Shown here piece by piece: positions 10,982 through 23,410 of a stretch of 64,000 nucleotides of DNA. A program made the translations under genes and the position numbers. The stretch is from Atherix ibis (Eukaryota > Arthropoda > Insecta > Diptera > Athericidae): positions 65,820,951-65,884,950 of the forward strand of contig OY282608.1 of NCBI GenBank assembly GCA_958298945.1, written 5' to 3'. How positions within the stretch are numbered: the stretch's first letter is position 1; every line of letters begins with the position of its first letter. Below the pieces are notes generated by a model. The model had not been told where the DNA came from and did no database searches. It saw nothing but the letters and a program-made list of their open reading frames with translations.

Positions 10982-13449
10982 GGTTTGTTGGTTTGTTGGT
11001 TTGTTGGCTTATTGGTTTGTTGGTTTGTTGGTTTGTTGGCTTGTTGGTTTGTTGGTTTGTTGGTTTGTTGGTTTGTTGGTTTGTTGGCTTATTGGTTTGT
11101 TGGTTTGTTGGTTTATTTGTTTGTTGGTTTGTTGGCTTGTTGGTTTGTTGGTTTGTTGGTTTGTTGGCTTGTTGGTTTGTTGGTTGTTGGTTTGTTGGTT
11201 TGTTGGTTTGTTGGTTTGTTGGTGTGTTGGTTTGTTGGTTTGTTGGTTTGTTGGCTTGTTGGTTTGTTGGTTTGTTGGCTTGTTGGCTTGTTGGTTTGTT
11301 AGTTTGTTGGTTTGTTGGCTTATTGGTTTGTTGGTTGTTGGTTTGTTGGTTTGTTCGTTTGTTGGTTTGTTGGTTTGTTGGTTTGTTGGTTTGTTGGCTT
11401 ATTGGTTTGTTGGCTTATTGGTTTGTTGAATTGTTGGTTTGTTGGTTTGTTTGTTTGTAGGCTTGTTGGTTTGTTGGTTTGTTGGCTTGTTGGTTTGTTG
11501 GTTGTTGGTTTGTTGGTTTGTTGGTTTGTTGGTTTGTTGGTTTGTTGGTTTGTTGGTTTGTTGGTTTGTTGGTTTGTTGGCTTATTCGTTTGTTGGTTTG
11601 TTAGTTTGTTGGCTTGTTGGCTTGTTGGTTTGTTGGTTTGTTGGCTTATTGGTTTGTTGGTTTATTTGTTTGTTGGTTTGTTGGCTTGTTGGTTTGTTGG
11701 TTTGTTGTTTTGTTGGCTTGTTGGTTTGTTGGTTTGTTGGTTTGTTGGTTTGTTGGTTTGTTGGTTTGTTGGTTTATTTGTTTGTTGGTTTGTTGGCTTG
11801 TTGGTTTGTTGGTTTGTTGGCTTGTTGGTTTGTTTGTTGTTGGTTTGTTGGTTTGTTGGTTTGTTGGTTTGTTGGTTTGTTGGTTTGTTGGTTTGTTTCC
11901 TTGTTGGTTTGTTGGTTTGTTGGCTTGTTGGCTTGTTGGTTTGTTGGTTTGTTGGCTTGTTGGTTTGTTGGTTGTTGGTTTGTTGGTTTGTTGTCTTTTT
12001 GGTTACTTGGTTTGTTGGTTTGTTGGCTTGTTGGTTTGTTGGTTTGTTAGCTTGTTGGTTTGTTGGTTTGTTGGTTTGTTGGCTTGTTGGCTTTTTGGCT
12101 TGTTGGTTTGTTGGTTTGTTGGTTTGTTGTGTTGTTGGTTTATTGGTTTGTTGGTTTTTTGGTTTTTTGGTTTGTGGGTTTATTTGTTTGTTGGTTTGTT
12201 GGCTTGTTGGTTTGTTGGTTTATTGGTTTGTTGGTTTGTTGGTTTGTTGGTTTGTTGGTTTGTTGGTTTGTTGGCTTGTTTGTTTGTTGGTTTGTTGGTT
12301 TGTTGGCTTGTTGGCTTTTTGGTTTGTTGGTTTGTTGGCTTGTTGGTTTGTTGGTTTGTTGGCTTGTTGGCTTGTTGCTTTGTTCTTTTGATGGTTTGTT
12401 GGTTTGTGGGTTTTTTGGTTTGTTGGTTTGTTGGTTTGTTGGCTTGTTGGTTTGTTGGTTTGTTGGCTTGTTGGTTTGTTAGTTTGTTGGTTTGTTGGCT
12501 TGTTGGCTTGTTGGTTTGTTGGTTTTTTGGTTTGTTGGTTTGTAGGTTTGTTGGTTTGTTGGTTTGTTGGTTTGTTGGTTTATTTGTTTGTTGGTTTGTT
12601 GGTTTGTTGATTTTTTGGTTTGTTGGTTTGTTGGTTTGTTGGCTTGTTGTTTTGTTAGTTTGTTGGTTTGTTGGCTTGTTGGTTTGTTGGTTTTTTGGTT
12701 TGTTGGTTTGTTGGTTTGTTGGTTTGTTGGTTTATTTGTTTGTTGGTTTGTTGGCTTGTTGGTTTGTTGGTTTGTTGGTTTGTTGGCTTGTTGGTTTGTT
12801 GGTTTGTTGGTTTTTTGGTTTGTTGGTTTGTTGGTTTGTTGGTTTGTTGGTTTGTTGGTTTATTTGTTTGTTGGTTTGTTGGCTTCTTGGTTTGTTGGCT
12901 TGTTGGCTTGTTGGCTTGTTGGTTTGTTGGTTTGTTGGTTTGTTGGTTTGTTGGTTTGTTGGTTTGTTGGCTTGTTGGCTTGTTGGTTTGTTGGTTTGTT
13001 GGTTTGTTGGCTTGTTGGTTTGTTGGTTTGTTGGCTTGTTGGTTTGTTGGTTTGTTGGTTTGTTGGTTTTTTGGTTTGTTGGTTTATTTGTTTGTTGGTT
13101 TGTTGGTTTGTTGGTTTTTTGGTTTGTTGGTTTGTTGGTTTGTTGGCTTGTTGGTTTGTTAGTTTGTTGGTTTGTTGGCTTGTTGGTTTGTTGGTTTTTT
13201 GGTTTGTTGGTTTGTTGGTTTGTTGGTTTGTTGGTTTATTTGTTTGTTGGTTTGTTGGCTTGTTGGTTTGTTGGTTTGTTGGTTTGTTGGCTTGTTGGTT
13301 TGTTGGTTTGTTGGCTTGTTGGCTTGTTGGTTTGTTGGGTTGTTGGCTTGTTGGTTTGTTGGTTGTTGGTTTGTTGGTTTGTTGGTTTGTTGGTTTGTTG
13401 GTTTGTTGGTTTGTTGTTGGCTTATTGGTTGTTGGTTTGTTGGTTTGTT
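10982..13449 (+). repeat. 2,955-base duplication, second copy
   Basis: This is the partner of 8027-10494. The match starts just after a differing unit (GGTTTGTT at 8019 against GGCTTGTT at 10974) and ends where the first copy continues GGTTTGTT and this copy goes into marker D (GGCTTGTTAATT near 13450). Marker A is at 11994 and marker B at 12375. The offset of 2955 is 369 units plus 3 bases, which reflects the number of 7-base units inside one period. Confidence 0.9.
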
Positions 13450-16400
13450 GGCTTGTTAATTTGTTGGTTCGTTCGTTTGTTGGTTTCTTGGTTTGTTGGC
13501 TTATTGGTTTGTTGGTTTGTGGGTTTATTTGTTTGTTGGTTTGTTGGCTTGTTGGTTTGTTGGTTTGTTGGCTTGTTGGTTTGTTGGTTTGTTGGTTTGT
13601 TGGCTTGTTGGTTTGTTGGTTTGTTGGCTTGTTGGCTTGTTGGCTTGTTGGTTTGTTGGTTTGTTGGCTTGTTGGTTTGTTGTTTGTTGGTTTGTTGGTT
13701 TGTTGGTTTGTTGGTTTGTTGGTTTGTTGGTTTGTTGGTTTGTTGGTTTGTTGGTTTGTTGGCTTATTGGTTTGTTGGTTTGTTGGTTTGTTGGTTTGTT
13801 GGCTTGTTGGTTTGTTGGTTTGTTGGTTTGTTGGTTTGTTGGTTTGTTGGCTTATTGGTTTGTTGGTTTGTTGGTTTGTTGGCTTGTTGGCTTGTTGGTT
13901 TGTTGGGTTGTTTGGTTGTTGGCTTGTTGGTTTGTTGGTTTATTTGTTTGTTGGTTTGTTGGCTTGTTGGTTTGTTAGTTTGTTGTTTTGTTGGCTTGTT
14001 GGTTTGTTGGTTTGTTGGTTTGTTGGTTTGTTGGCTTATTGGTTTGTTGGTTTGTTTGTTTGTTGGTTTGTTGGCTTGTTGGTTTGTTGGTTTGTTGGTT
14101 TGTTGGTTTGTTGGTTTGCTGGCTTATTGGTTTGTTGGTTTGTTGGTTTGTTGGCTTGTTGGCTTGTTGGTTTGTTGGTTTGTTGGCTTGTTGGTTTGTT
14201 GGTTTATTTGTTTGTTGGTTTGTTGGCTTGTTGGTTTGTTAGTTTGTTGTTTTGTTAGCTTGTTGGTTTGTTGGTTTGTTGGTTTGTTGGTTTGTTGGTT
14301 TGTTGGTTTGTTGGTTTGTTGGTTTGTTGGTTTGTTGGTTTGTTGGTTTGTTGGTTTGTTGGCTTGTTGGTTTGTTGGTTTGTTGGCTTGTTGGCTTGTT
14401 GGCTTGTTGGGTTGTTTGTTTGTTGGTTTGTTGGATTGTTGGCTTGTTGGTTTGTTGGTTTGTTGGCTTGTTGGTTTGTTGGTTTGTTGGTTTGTTGGCT
14501 TGTTGGATTGTTGGTTTGTTGGTTTGTTGGCTTGTTGGTTTGTTTGTTTGTTGGCTTGTTGGCTTGTTGCTTTGTTCGTTTGATGGTTTGTTGGTTTGTT
14601 GGTTTTTTGGTTTGTTGGTTTGTTGGTTTGTTGGCTTGTTGGCTTGTTGGTTTGTTGGTTTGTTGGCTTGTTGGTTTGTTAGTTTGTTGGTTTGTTGGCT
14701 TGTTGGCTTGCTGGTTTGTTGGTTTTTTGGTTTGTTGGTTTGTTGGTTTGTTGGTTTGTTTGTTTGTTGGTTTATTTGTTTGTTGGTTTGTTGGCTTGTT
14801 GGTTTGTTGGTTTGTTGGTTTGTTGGCTTGTTGGTTTGTTGGTTTGTTGGTTTGTTGGTTTGTTGGCTTGTTGGCTTGTTGGTTTGTTAGTTTGTTGTCT
14901 TTTTGGTTACTTGGTTTGTTGGTTTGTTGGCTTGTTGGTTTGTTGGTTTGTTAGCTTGTTGGTTTGTTAGTTTGTTGGTTTGTTGGCTTGTTGGCTTGCT
15001 GGTTTGTTGGTTTTTTGGTTTGTTGGTTTGTTGGTTTGTTGGTTTGTTTGTTTGTTGGTTTATTTGTTTGTTGGTTTGTTGGTTTGTTGGTTTGTTGGTT
15101 TGTTGGCTTGTTGGTTTGTTGGTTTGTTGGTTTGTTGCTTTGTTGGTTTATTGGTTTGTTGGTTTTTTGGTTTTTTTGTTTGTGGGTTTATTTGTTTGTT
15201 GGTTTGTTGGCTTGTTGGTTTGTTGGTTTATTGGTTTGTTGGTTTGTTGGTTTGTTGGTTTGTTGGTTTATTTGTTTGTTGGTTTGTTGGCTTGTTGGTT
15301 TGTTGGTTTGTTGGCTTGTTGGCTTGTTGGTTTGTTGGTTTGTTGGCTTGTTGGTTTGTTGTTTGTTGGTTTGTTGGCTTGTTGGTTTGTTGGTTTGTTG
15401 GCTTATTGGTTTGTTGGTTTGTTGGCTTGTTAATTTGTTGGTTCGTTGGTTTGTTAGTTTCTTGGTTTGTTGGCTTATTGGTTTGTTGGTTTGTTGGTTT
15501 ATTTGTTTGTTGGTTTGTTGGCTTGTTGGTTTGTTGGTTTGTTGGCTTGTTGGTTTGTTGGTTGTTGGTTTGTTGGCTTGTTGGTTGGTTGGTTTGTTGG
15601 CTTGTTGGCTTGTTGGTTTGTTGGTTTGTTGGCTTGTTGGTTTGTTGGTTGTTGGTTTGTTGGTTTGTTGGTTTGTTGGTTTGTTGGTTTGTTGGTTTGT
15701 TGGTTTGTTGGCTTATTGGTTTTTTGGTTTGTTGGTTTGTTGGCTTGTTAATTTGTTGGTTCGTTGGTTTGTTAGTTTCTTGGTTTGTTGGCTTATTGGT
15801 TTGTTGGTTTGTGGGTTTATTTGTTTGTTGGTTTGTTGGCTTGTTGGTTTGTTGGTTTGTTGGCTTGTTGGTTTGTTGGTTGTTGGTTTGTTGGTTTGTT
15901 GGTTTGTTGGTTTGTTGGTTTGTTGGTTTGTTGGTTTGTTGGCTTGTTGGTTTGTTGGTTTGTTGGCTTGTTGGCTTGTTGGTTTGTTGTTTTGTTAGCT
16001 TGTTGGTTTGTTGTTTGTTGGTTTGTTGGTTTGTTGGTTTGTTGGTTTGTTGGTTTGTTGGTTTGTTGGTTTGTTGGTTTGTTGGTTTGTTGGTTTGTTG
16101 GTTTATTTGTTTGTTGGTTTGTTGGCTTGTTGGTTTGTTGGTTTGTTGGTTTGTTGGCTTGTTGGTTTGTTGGTTTGTTGGTTTTTTGGTTTGTTGGTTT
16201 GTTGGTTTGTTGGTTTGTTGGTTTGTTGGTTTATTTGTTTGTTGGTTTGTTGGCTTCTTGGTTTGTTGGCTTGTTGGCTTGTTGGCTTGTTGGTTTGTTG
16301 GTTTGTTGGTTTGTTGGTTTGTTGGTTTGTTGGTTTGTTGGCTTGTTGGCTTGTTGGTTTGTTGGTTTGTTGGTTTGTTGGCTTGTTGGTTTGTTGGTTT

Positions 16401-16542
16401 GTTGGCTTGTTGGTTTGTTGGTTTGTTGGTTTGTTGGTTTTTTGGTTTGTTGGTTTATTTATTTGTTGGTTTGTTGGTTTGTTGGTTTTTTGGTTTGTTG
16501 GTTTGTTGGTTTGTTGGCTTGTTGGTTTGTTAGTTTGTTGGT
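13450..16542 (+). repeat. Mixed higher-order block with a nested 318-base duplication
   Basis: The left half (13450-14890) resembles 6560-8000 and 3440-5100. It has marker D at 13457, GGATTGTT units at about 14432 and 14504, marker B at 14567 and marker A at 14898, giving the canonical 331-base B-to-A spacing. One unit in the GGATTGTT region reads GGGTTGTT near 14408. The right half contains marker D twice, at 15431 and 15749, inside a 318-base local duplication. From about 16000 it changes into GGTTTATT-rich strings shared with 5700-6300. Confidence 0.75.
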
Positions 16543-18044
16543 TTGTTGGCTTGTTGGTTTGTTGGTTTTTTGGTTTGTTGGTTTGTTGGTTTGTTGGTTT
16601 GTTGGTTTATTTGTTTGTTGGTTTGTTGGCTTGTTAGTTTGTTGGTTTGTTGGTTTGTTGGCTTGTTGGTTTGTTGGTTTGTTGGCTTGTTGGCTTGTTG
16701 GTTTGTTGGTTTGTTGGCTTGTTGGTTTGTTGGTTGTTGGTTTGTTGGTTTGTTGGTTTGTTGGTTTGTTGGTTTGTTGGTTTGTTGTTGGCTTATTGGT
16801 TGTTGGTTTGTTGGTTTGTTGGCTTGTTAATTTGTTGGTTCGTTCGTTTGTTGGTTTCTTGGTTTGTTGGCTTATTGGTTTGTTGGTTTGTGGGTTTATT
16901 TGTTTGTTGGTTTGTTGGCTTGTTGGTTTGTTGGTTTGTTGGCTTGTTGGTTTGTTGGTTTGTTGGTTTGTTGGCTTGTTGGTTTGTTGGTTTGTTGGCT
17001 TGTTGGCTTGTTGGTTTGTTGGTTTGTTGGCTTGTTGGTTTGTTGTTTGTTGGTTTGTTGGGTTGTTGGGTTGTTGGCTTGTTGGTTTGTTGGTTTATTT
17101 GTTTGTTGGTTTGTTGGCTTGTTGGTTTGTTAGTTTGTTGTTTTGTTGGCTTGTTGGTTTGTTGGTTTGTTGGTTTGTTGGTTTGTTGGCTTATTGGTTT
17201 GTTGGTTTGTTGGTTTGTTGGTTTGTTGGCTTGTTGGTTTGTTGGTTTGTTGGTTTGTTGGTTTGTTGGTTTGTTGGCTTATTGGTTTGTTGGTTTGTTG
17301 GTTTGTTGGCTTGTTGGCTTGTTGGTTTGTTGGTTTGTTGGCTTGTTGGTTTGTTGGTTTATTTGTTTGTTGGTTTGTTGGCTTGTTGGTTTGTTAGTTT
17401 GTTGTTTTGTTGGCTTGTTGGTTTGTTGGTTTGTTGGTTTGTTGGTTTGTTGGTTTGTTGGTTTGTTGGTTTGTTGGTTTGTTGGTTTGATGGTTTGTTG
17501 GTTTGTTGGCTTGCTGGTTTGTTGGTTTGTTGGCTTGTTGGCTTGTTGGCTTGTTGGTTTGTTTGTTTGTTGGTTTGTTGGATTGTTGGCTTGTTGGTTT
17601 GTTGGTTTGTTGGCTTGTTGGTTTGTTGGTTTGTTGGTTTGTTGGCTTGTTGGATTGTTGGTTTGTTGGTTTGTTGGCTTGTTGGTTTGTTTGTTTGTTG
17701 GCTTGTTGGCTTGTTGCTTTGTTCGTTTGATGGTTTGTTGGTTTGTTGGTTTTTTGGTTTGTTGGTTTGTTGGTTTGTTGGCTTGTTGGCTTGTTGGTTT
17801 GTTGGTTTGTTGGCTTGTTGGTTTGTTAGTTTGTTGGTTTGTTGGCTTGTTGGCTTGCTGGTTTGTTGGTTTTTTGGTTTGTTGGTTTGTTGGTTTGTTG
17901 GTTTGTTTGTTTGTTGGTTTATTTGTTTGTTGGTTTGTTGGCTTGTTGGTTTGTTGGTTTGTTGGTTTGTTGGCTTGTTGGTTTGTTGGTTTGTTGGTTT
18001 GTTGGTTTGTTGGCTTGTTGGCTTGTTGGTTTGTTAGTTTGTTG
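16543..18044 (+). repeat. Four-copy higher-order block, copy 1
   Basis: This segment recurs at about 20712-22213 (offset 4169), 24442-25951 (offset 7899-7907) and 29418-30634 (offset 12590, constant from marker D 16828 to marker A 18045). Each copy has the same order: marker D, a GGGTTGTT doublet, two GGCTTATT units, a perfect run of consensus units, the GGATTGTT pair 72 bases apart, marker B and then marker A 331 bases later. Here the perfect run is interrupted by a T7-to-A change (GGTTTGAT) near 17487. Confidence 0.82.
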
Positions 18045-19697
18045 TCTTTTTGGTTACTTGGTTTGTTGGTTTGTTGGGTTGTTGGTTTGTTGGTTTGTTA
18101 GCTTGTTGGTTTGTTAGTTTGTTGGTTTGTTGGCTTGTTGGCTTGCTGGTTTGTTGGTTGTTTGGTTTGTTGGTTTGTTGGTTTGTTGGTTTGTTTGTTT
18201 GTTGGTTTATTTGTTTGTTGGTTTGTTGGTTTGTTGGTTTGTTGGTTTGTTGGTTTGTTGGTTTGTTGGTTTGTTGGTTTGTTGGTTTGTTGGTTTGTTG
18301 GTTCATTGGTTTGTTGGTTTTTTGGTTTTTTTGTTTGTGGGTTTATTTGTTTGTTGGTTTGTTGGCTTGTTGGTTTGTTGGTTTATTGGTTTGTTGGTTT
18401 GTTGGTTTGTTGGTTTGTTGGTTTATTTGTTTGTTGGTTTGTTGGCTTGTTGGTTTGTTGGTTTGTTGGCTTGTTGGCTTGTTGGTTTGTTGGTTTGTTG
18501 GCTTGTTGGTTTGTTGGTTGTTGGTTTGTTGGTTTGTTGGTTTGTTGGTTTGTTGGTTTGTTGGTTTGTTGGTTTGTTGGCTTATTGGTTTGTTGGTTTG
18601 TTGGTTTGTTGGCTGGTTAATTTGTTGGTTCGTTGGTTTGTTAGTTTCTTGGTTTGTTGGCTTATTGGTTTGTTGGTTTGTGGGTTTATTTGTTTGTTGG
18701 TTTGTTGGCTTGTTGGTTTGTTGGTTTTTTGGCTTGTTGGTTTGTTGGTTGTTGGTTTGTTGGTTTGTTGGTTTGTTGGTTTGTTGGTTTGTTGGTTTGT
18801 TGATTTGTTGGTTTGTTGGCTTGTTGGTTTGTTGGTTTGTTGGCTTGTTGGCTTGTTGGTTTGTTGGTTTGTTAGCTTGTTGGTTTGTTGTTTGTTGGTT
18901 TGTTGGTTTGTTGGTTTGTTGGTTTGTTGGCTTGTTGGCTTGTTGGTTTGTTGGTTTGTTGGCTTGTTGGTTTGTTGGTTTATTTGTTTGTTGGTTTGTT
19001 GGCTTGTTGGTTTGTTGGTTTGTTGTTTTGTTGGCTTGTTGGTTTGTTGGTTTGTTGGTTTGTTGGTTTGTTGGTTTGTTGGTTTGTTGGTTTGTTGGTT
19101 TGTTGGTTTGTTGGTTTGTTGGTTTGTTGGTTTGTTGGTTTGTTGGTTTGTTGGTTTGTTGGCTTGTTGGTTTGTTGGTTTGTTGGCTTGTTGGCTTGTT
19201 GGTTTGTTGGTTTGTTGGTTTGTTGGATTGTTGGCTTGTTGGTTTGTTGGTTTGTTGGCTTGTTGGTTTGTTGGTTTGTTGGTTTGTTGGCTTGTTGGAT
19301 TGTTGGTTTGTTGGTTTGTTGGCTTGTTGGTTTGTTTGTTTGTTGGCTTGTTGGCTTGTTGCTTTGTTCGTTTGATGGTTTGTTGGTTTGTTGGTTTTTT
19401 GGTTTGTTGGTTTGTTGGTTTGTTGGCTTGTTGGCTTGTTGGTTTGTTGGTTTGTTGGCTTGTTGGTTTGTTAGTTTGTTGGTTTGTTGGTTTGTTGGCT
19501 TGTTGGCTTGCTGGTTTGTTGGTTTTTTGGTTTGTTGGTTTGTTGGTTTGTTGGTTTGTTTGTTTATTGGTTTATTTGTTTGTTGGTTTGTTGGCTTGTT
19601 GGTTTGTTGGTTTGTTGGTTTGTTGGCTTGTTGGTTTGTTGGTTTGTTGGTTTGTTGGTTTGTTGGCTTGTTGGCTTGTTGGTTTGTTAGTTTGTTG
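18045..19697 (+). repeat. Marker A-led block, 1,653 bases
   Basis: The block begins with marker A at 18045 and runs to the next marker A at 19698. It has marker D at 18618 in the altered context GGCTGGTTAATT, a GTTTTGTT, GGCTTGTT pair followed by a 15-unit perfect run (19041-19160), GGATTGTT at 19225 and 19297, and marker B at 19359 (339 bases before marker A). The block resembles 22214-23410, where the GGATTGTT and marker B part is missing, so the 1,197-base spacing there looks like a deletion derivative of this arrangement. Confidence 0.78.
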
Positions 19698-22600
19698 TCT
19701 TTTTGGTTACTTGGTTTGTTGGTTTGTTGGCTTGTTGGTTTGTTGGTTTGTTAGCTTGTTGGTTTGTTAGTTTGTTGGTTTGTTGGCTTGTTGGCTTGCT
19801 GGTTTGTTGGTTTTTGGTTTGTTGGTTTGTTGGTTTGTTGGTTTGTTTGTTTGTTGGTTTATTTGTTTGTTGGTTTGTTGGTTTGTTGGTTTGTTGGCTT
19901 GTTGGCTTGTTGGCTTGTTGGTTTGTTGGTTTGTTGGTTTGCTGGTTTGTTGGTTTATTGGTTTGTTGGTTTTTTGGTTTTTTGGTTTGTGGGTTTATTT
20001 GTTTGTTGGTTTGTTGGCTTGTTGGTTTGTTGGTTTGTTGGCTTGTTGGTTTGTTGGTTGTTGGTTTGTTGGTTTGTTGGTTTGTTGGTTTGTTGGTTTG
20101 TTGGTTTGTTGGTTTGTTGGCTTGTTGGTTTGTTGGTTTGTTGGCTTGTTGGCTTGTTGGTTTGTTGGTTTGTTAGCTTGTTGGTTTGTTGTTTGTTGGT
20201 TTGTTGGTTTGTTGGTTTGTTGGTTTGTTGGTTTGTTGGTTTGTTGGTTTGTTGGTTTGTTGGTTTGTTGGTTTGTTGGTTTATTTGTTTGTTGGTTTGT
20301 TGGCTTGTTGGTTTGTTGGTTTGTTGGTTTGTTGGCTTGTTGGTTTGTTGGTTTGTTGGTTTTTTGGTTTGTTGGTTTGTTGGTTTGTTGGTTTGTTGGT
20401 TTGTTGGTTTATTTGTTTGTTGGTTTGTTGGCTTCTTGGTTTGTTGGCTTGTTGGCTTGTTGGCTTGTTGGCTTGTTGGTTTGTTGGTTTGTTGGTTTGT
20501 TAGTTTGTTGGTTTGTTGGTTTGTTGGCTTGTTGGCTTGTTGGTTTGTTGGTTTGTTGGTTTGTTGGCTTGTTGGTTTTTGGTTTGTTGGCTTGTTGGTT
20601 TGTTGGTTTGTTGGTTTGTTGGTTTTTTGGTTTGTTGGTTTATTTATTTGTTGGTTTGTTGGTTTGTTGGTTTTTTGGTTTGTTGGTTTGTTGGTTTGTT
20701 AGTTTGTTGGTTTGTTGGCTTGTTGGTTTGTTGGTTTTTTGGTTTGTTGGTTTGTTGGTTTGTTGGTTTGTTGGTTTATTTGTTTGTTGGTTTGTTGGCT
20801 TGTTGGTTTGTTGGTTTGTTGGTTTGTTGGCTTGTTGGTTTGTTGGTTTGTTGGCTTGTTGGCTTGTTGGTTTGTTGGTTTGTTGGCTTGTTGGTTTGTT
20901 GGTTGTTGGTTTGTTGGTTTGTTGGTTTGTTGGTTTGTTGGTTTGTTGGTTTGTTGTTGGCTTATTGGTTGTTGGTTTGTTGGTTTGTTGGCTTGTTAAT
21001 TTGTTGGTTCGTTCGTTTGTTGGTTTCTTGGTTTGTTGGCTTATTGGTTTGTTGGTTTGTGGGTTTATTTGTTTGTTGGTTTGTTGGCTTGTTGGTTTGT
21101 TGGTTTGTTGGCTTGTTGGTTTGTTGGTTTGTTGGTTTGTTGGCTTGTTGGTTTGTTGGTTTGTTGGCTTGTTGGCTTGTTGGTTTGTTGGTTTGTTGGC
21201 TTGTTGGTTTGTTGTTTGTTGGTTTGTTGGGTTGTTGGGTTGTTGGCTTGTTGGTTTGTTGGTTTATTTGTTTGTTGGTTTGTTGGCTTGTTGGTTTGTT
21301 AGTTTGTTGTTTTGTTGGCTTGTTGGTTTGTTGGTTTGTTGGTTTGTTGGTTTGTTGGCTTATTGGTTTGTTGGTTTGTTGGTTTGTTGGCTTGTTGGTT
21401 TGTTGGTTTGTTGGTTTGTTGGTTTGTTGGTTTGTTGGTTTGTTGGCTTATTGGTTTGTTGGTTTGTTGGTTTGTTGGCTTGTTGGCTTGTTGGTTTGTT
21501 GGTTTGTTGGCTTGTTGGTTTGTTGGTTTATTTGTTTGTTGGTTTGTTGGCTTGTTGGTTTGTTAGTTTGTTGTTTTGTTGGCTTGTTGGTTTGTTGGTT
21601 TGTTGGTTTGTTGGTTTGTTGGTTTGTTGGTTTGTTGGTTTGTTGGTTTGTTGGTTTGTTGGTTTGTTGGTTTGTTGGCTTGTTGGTTTGTTGGTTTGTT
21701 GGCTTGTTGGCTTGTTGGCTTGTTGGTTTGTTTGTTTGTTGGTTTGTTGGATTGTTGGCTTGTTGGTTTGTTGGTTTGTTGGCTTGTTGGTTTGTTGGTT
21801 TGTTGGTTTGTTGGCTTGTTGGATTGTTGGTTTGTTGGTTTGTTGGCTTGTTGGTTTGTTTGTTTGTGTGCTTGTTGGCTTGTTGCTTTGTTCGTTTGAT
21901 GGTTTGTTGGTTTGTTGGTTTTTTGGTTTGTTGGTTTGTTGGTTTGTTGGCTTGTTGGCTTGTTGGTTTGTTGGTTTGTTGGCTTGTTGGTTTGTTAGTT
22001 TGTTGGTTTGTTGGCTTGTTGGCTTGCTGGTTTGTTGGTTTTTTGGTTTGTTGGTTTGTTGGTTTGTTGGTTTGTTTGTTTGTTGGTTTATTTGTTTGTT
22101 GGTTTGTTGGCTTGTTGGTTTGTTGGTTTGTTGGTTTGTTGGCTTGTTGGTTTGTTGGTTTGTTGGTTAGTTGGTTTGTTGGCTTGTTGGCTTGTTGGTT
22201 TGTTAGTTTGTTGTCTTTTTGGTTACTTGGTTTGTTGGTTTGTTGGGTTGTTGGTTTGTTGGTTTGTTAGCTTGTTGGTTTGTTAGTTTGTTGGTTTGTT
22301 GGCTTGTTGGCTTGCTGGTTTGTTGGTTGTTTGGTTTGTTGGTTTGTTGGTTTGTTGGTTTGTTGGTTTGTTTGTTTGTTGGTTTATTTGTTTGTTGGTT
22401 TGTTGGTTTGTTGATTTGTTGGTTTGTTGGTTTGTTGGTTTGTTGGTTTGTTGGTTTGTTGGTTTGTTGGTTTGTTGGTTTGTTGGTTTATTGGTTTGTT
22501 GGTTTTTTGGTTTTTTTGTTTGTGGGTTTATTTGTTTGTTGGTTTGTTGGCTTGTTGGTTTGTTGGTTTATTGGTTTGTTGGTTTGTTGGTTTGTTGGTT

Positions 22601-23410
22601 TGTTGGTTTATTTGTTTGTTGGTTTGTTGGCTTGTTGGTTTGTTGGTTTGTTGGCTTGTTGGCTTGTTGGTTTGTTGGTTTGTTGGCTTGTTGGTTTGTT
22701 GGTTGTTGGTTTGTTGGTTTGTTGGTTTGTTGGTTTGTTGGTTTGTTGGTTTGTTGGTTAGTTGGCTTATTGGTTTGTTGGTTTGTTGGTTTGTTGGCTT
22801 GTTAATTTGTTGGTTCGTTGGTTTGTTAGTTTCTTGGTTTGTTGGCTTATTGGTTTGTTGGTTTGTGGGTTTATTTGTTTGTTGGTTTGTTGGCTTGTTG
22901 GTTTGTTAGTTTGTTGGCTTGTTGGTTTGTTGGTTGTTGGTTTGTTGGTTTGTTGGTTTGTTGGTTTGTTGGTTTGTTGGTTTGTTGATTTGTTGGTTTG
23001 TTGGCTTGTTGGTTTGTTGGTTTGTTGGCTTGTTGGCTTGTTGGTTTGTTGGTTTGTTAGCTTGTTGGTTTGTTGTTTGTTGGTTTGTTGGTTTGTTGGT
23101 TTGTTGGTTTGTTGGCTTGTTGGCTTGTTGGTTTGTTGGTTTGTTGGCTTGTTGGTTTGTTGGTTTATTTGTTTGTTGGTTTGTTGGCTTGTTGGTTTGT
23201 TGGTTTGTTGTTTTGTTGGCTTGTTGGTTTGTTGGTTTGTTGGTTTGTTGGTTTGTTGGTTTGTTGGTTTGTTGGTTTGTTGGTTTGTTGGTTTGTTGGT
23301 TTGTTGGTTTGTTGGTTTGTTGGTTTGTTGGTTTGTTGGCTTGTTGGTTTGTTGGTTTGTTGGTTTGTTGGTTTGTTGGCTTGTTGGCTTGTTGGTTTGT
23401 TAGTTTGTTG
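19698..23410 (+). repeat. ~3.7 kb duplication, first copy
   Basis: This matches 23411-27070. The offset is 3713 from marker A 19698 to about 20513, 3730 around 20712, 3738 from marker D 20997 to marker A 22214, and 3730 again from 22762 onward. The steps come from small unit gains and losses, including a 7-base unit near 20575. It contains two marker A words (19698, 22214), one marker B (21883) and two marker D words (20997, 22803). It also contains copy 2 of the four-copy block and a 14-unit perfect run at 23226-23337. Confidence 0.87.
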
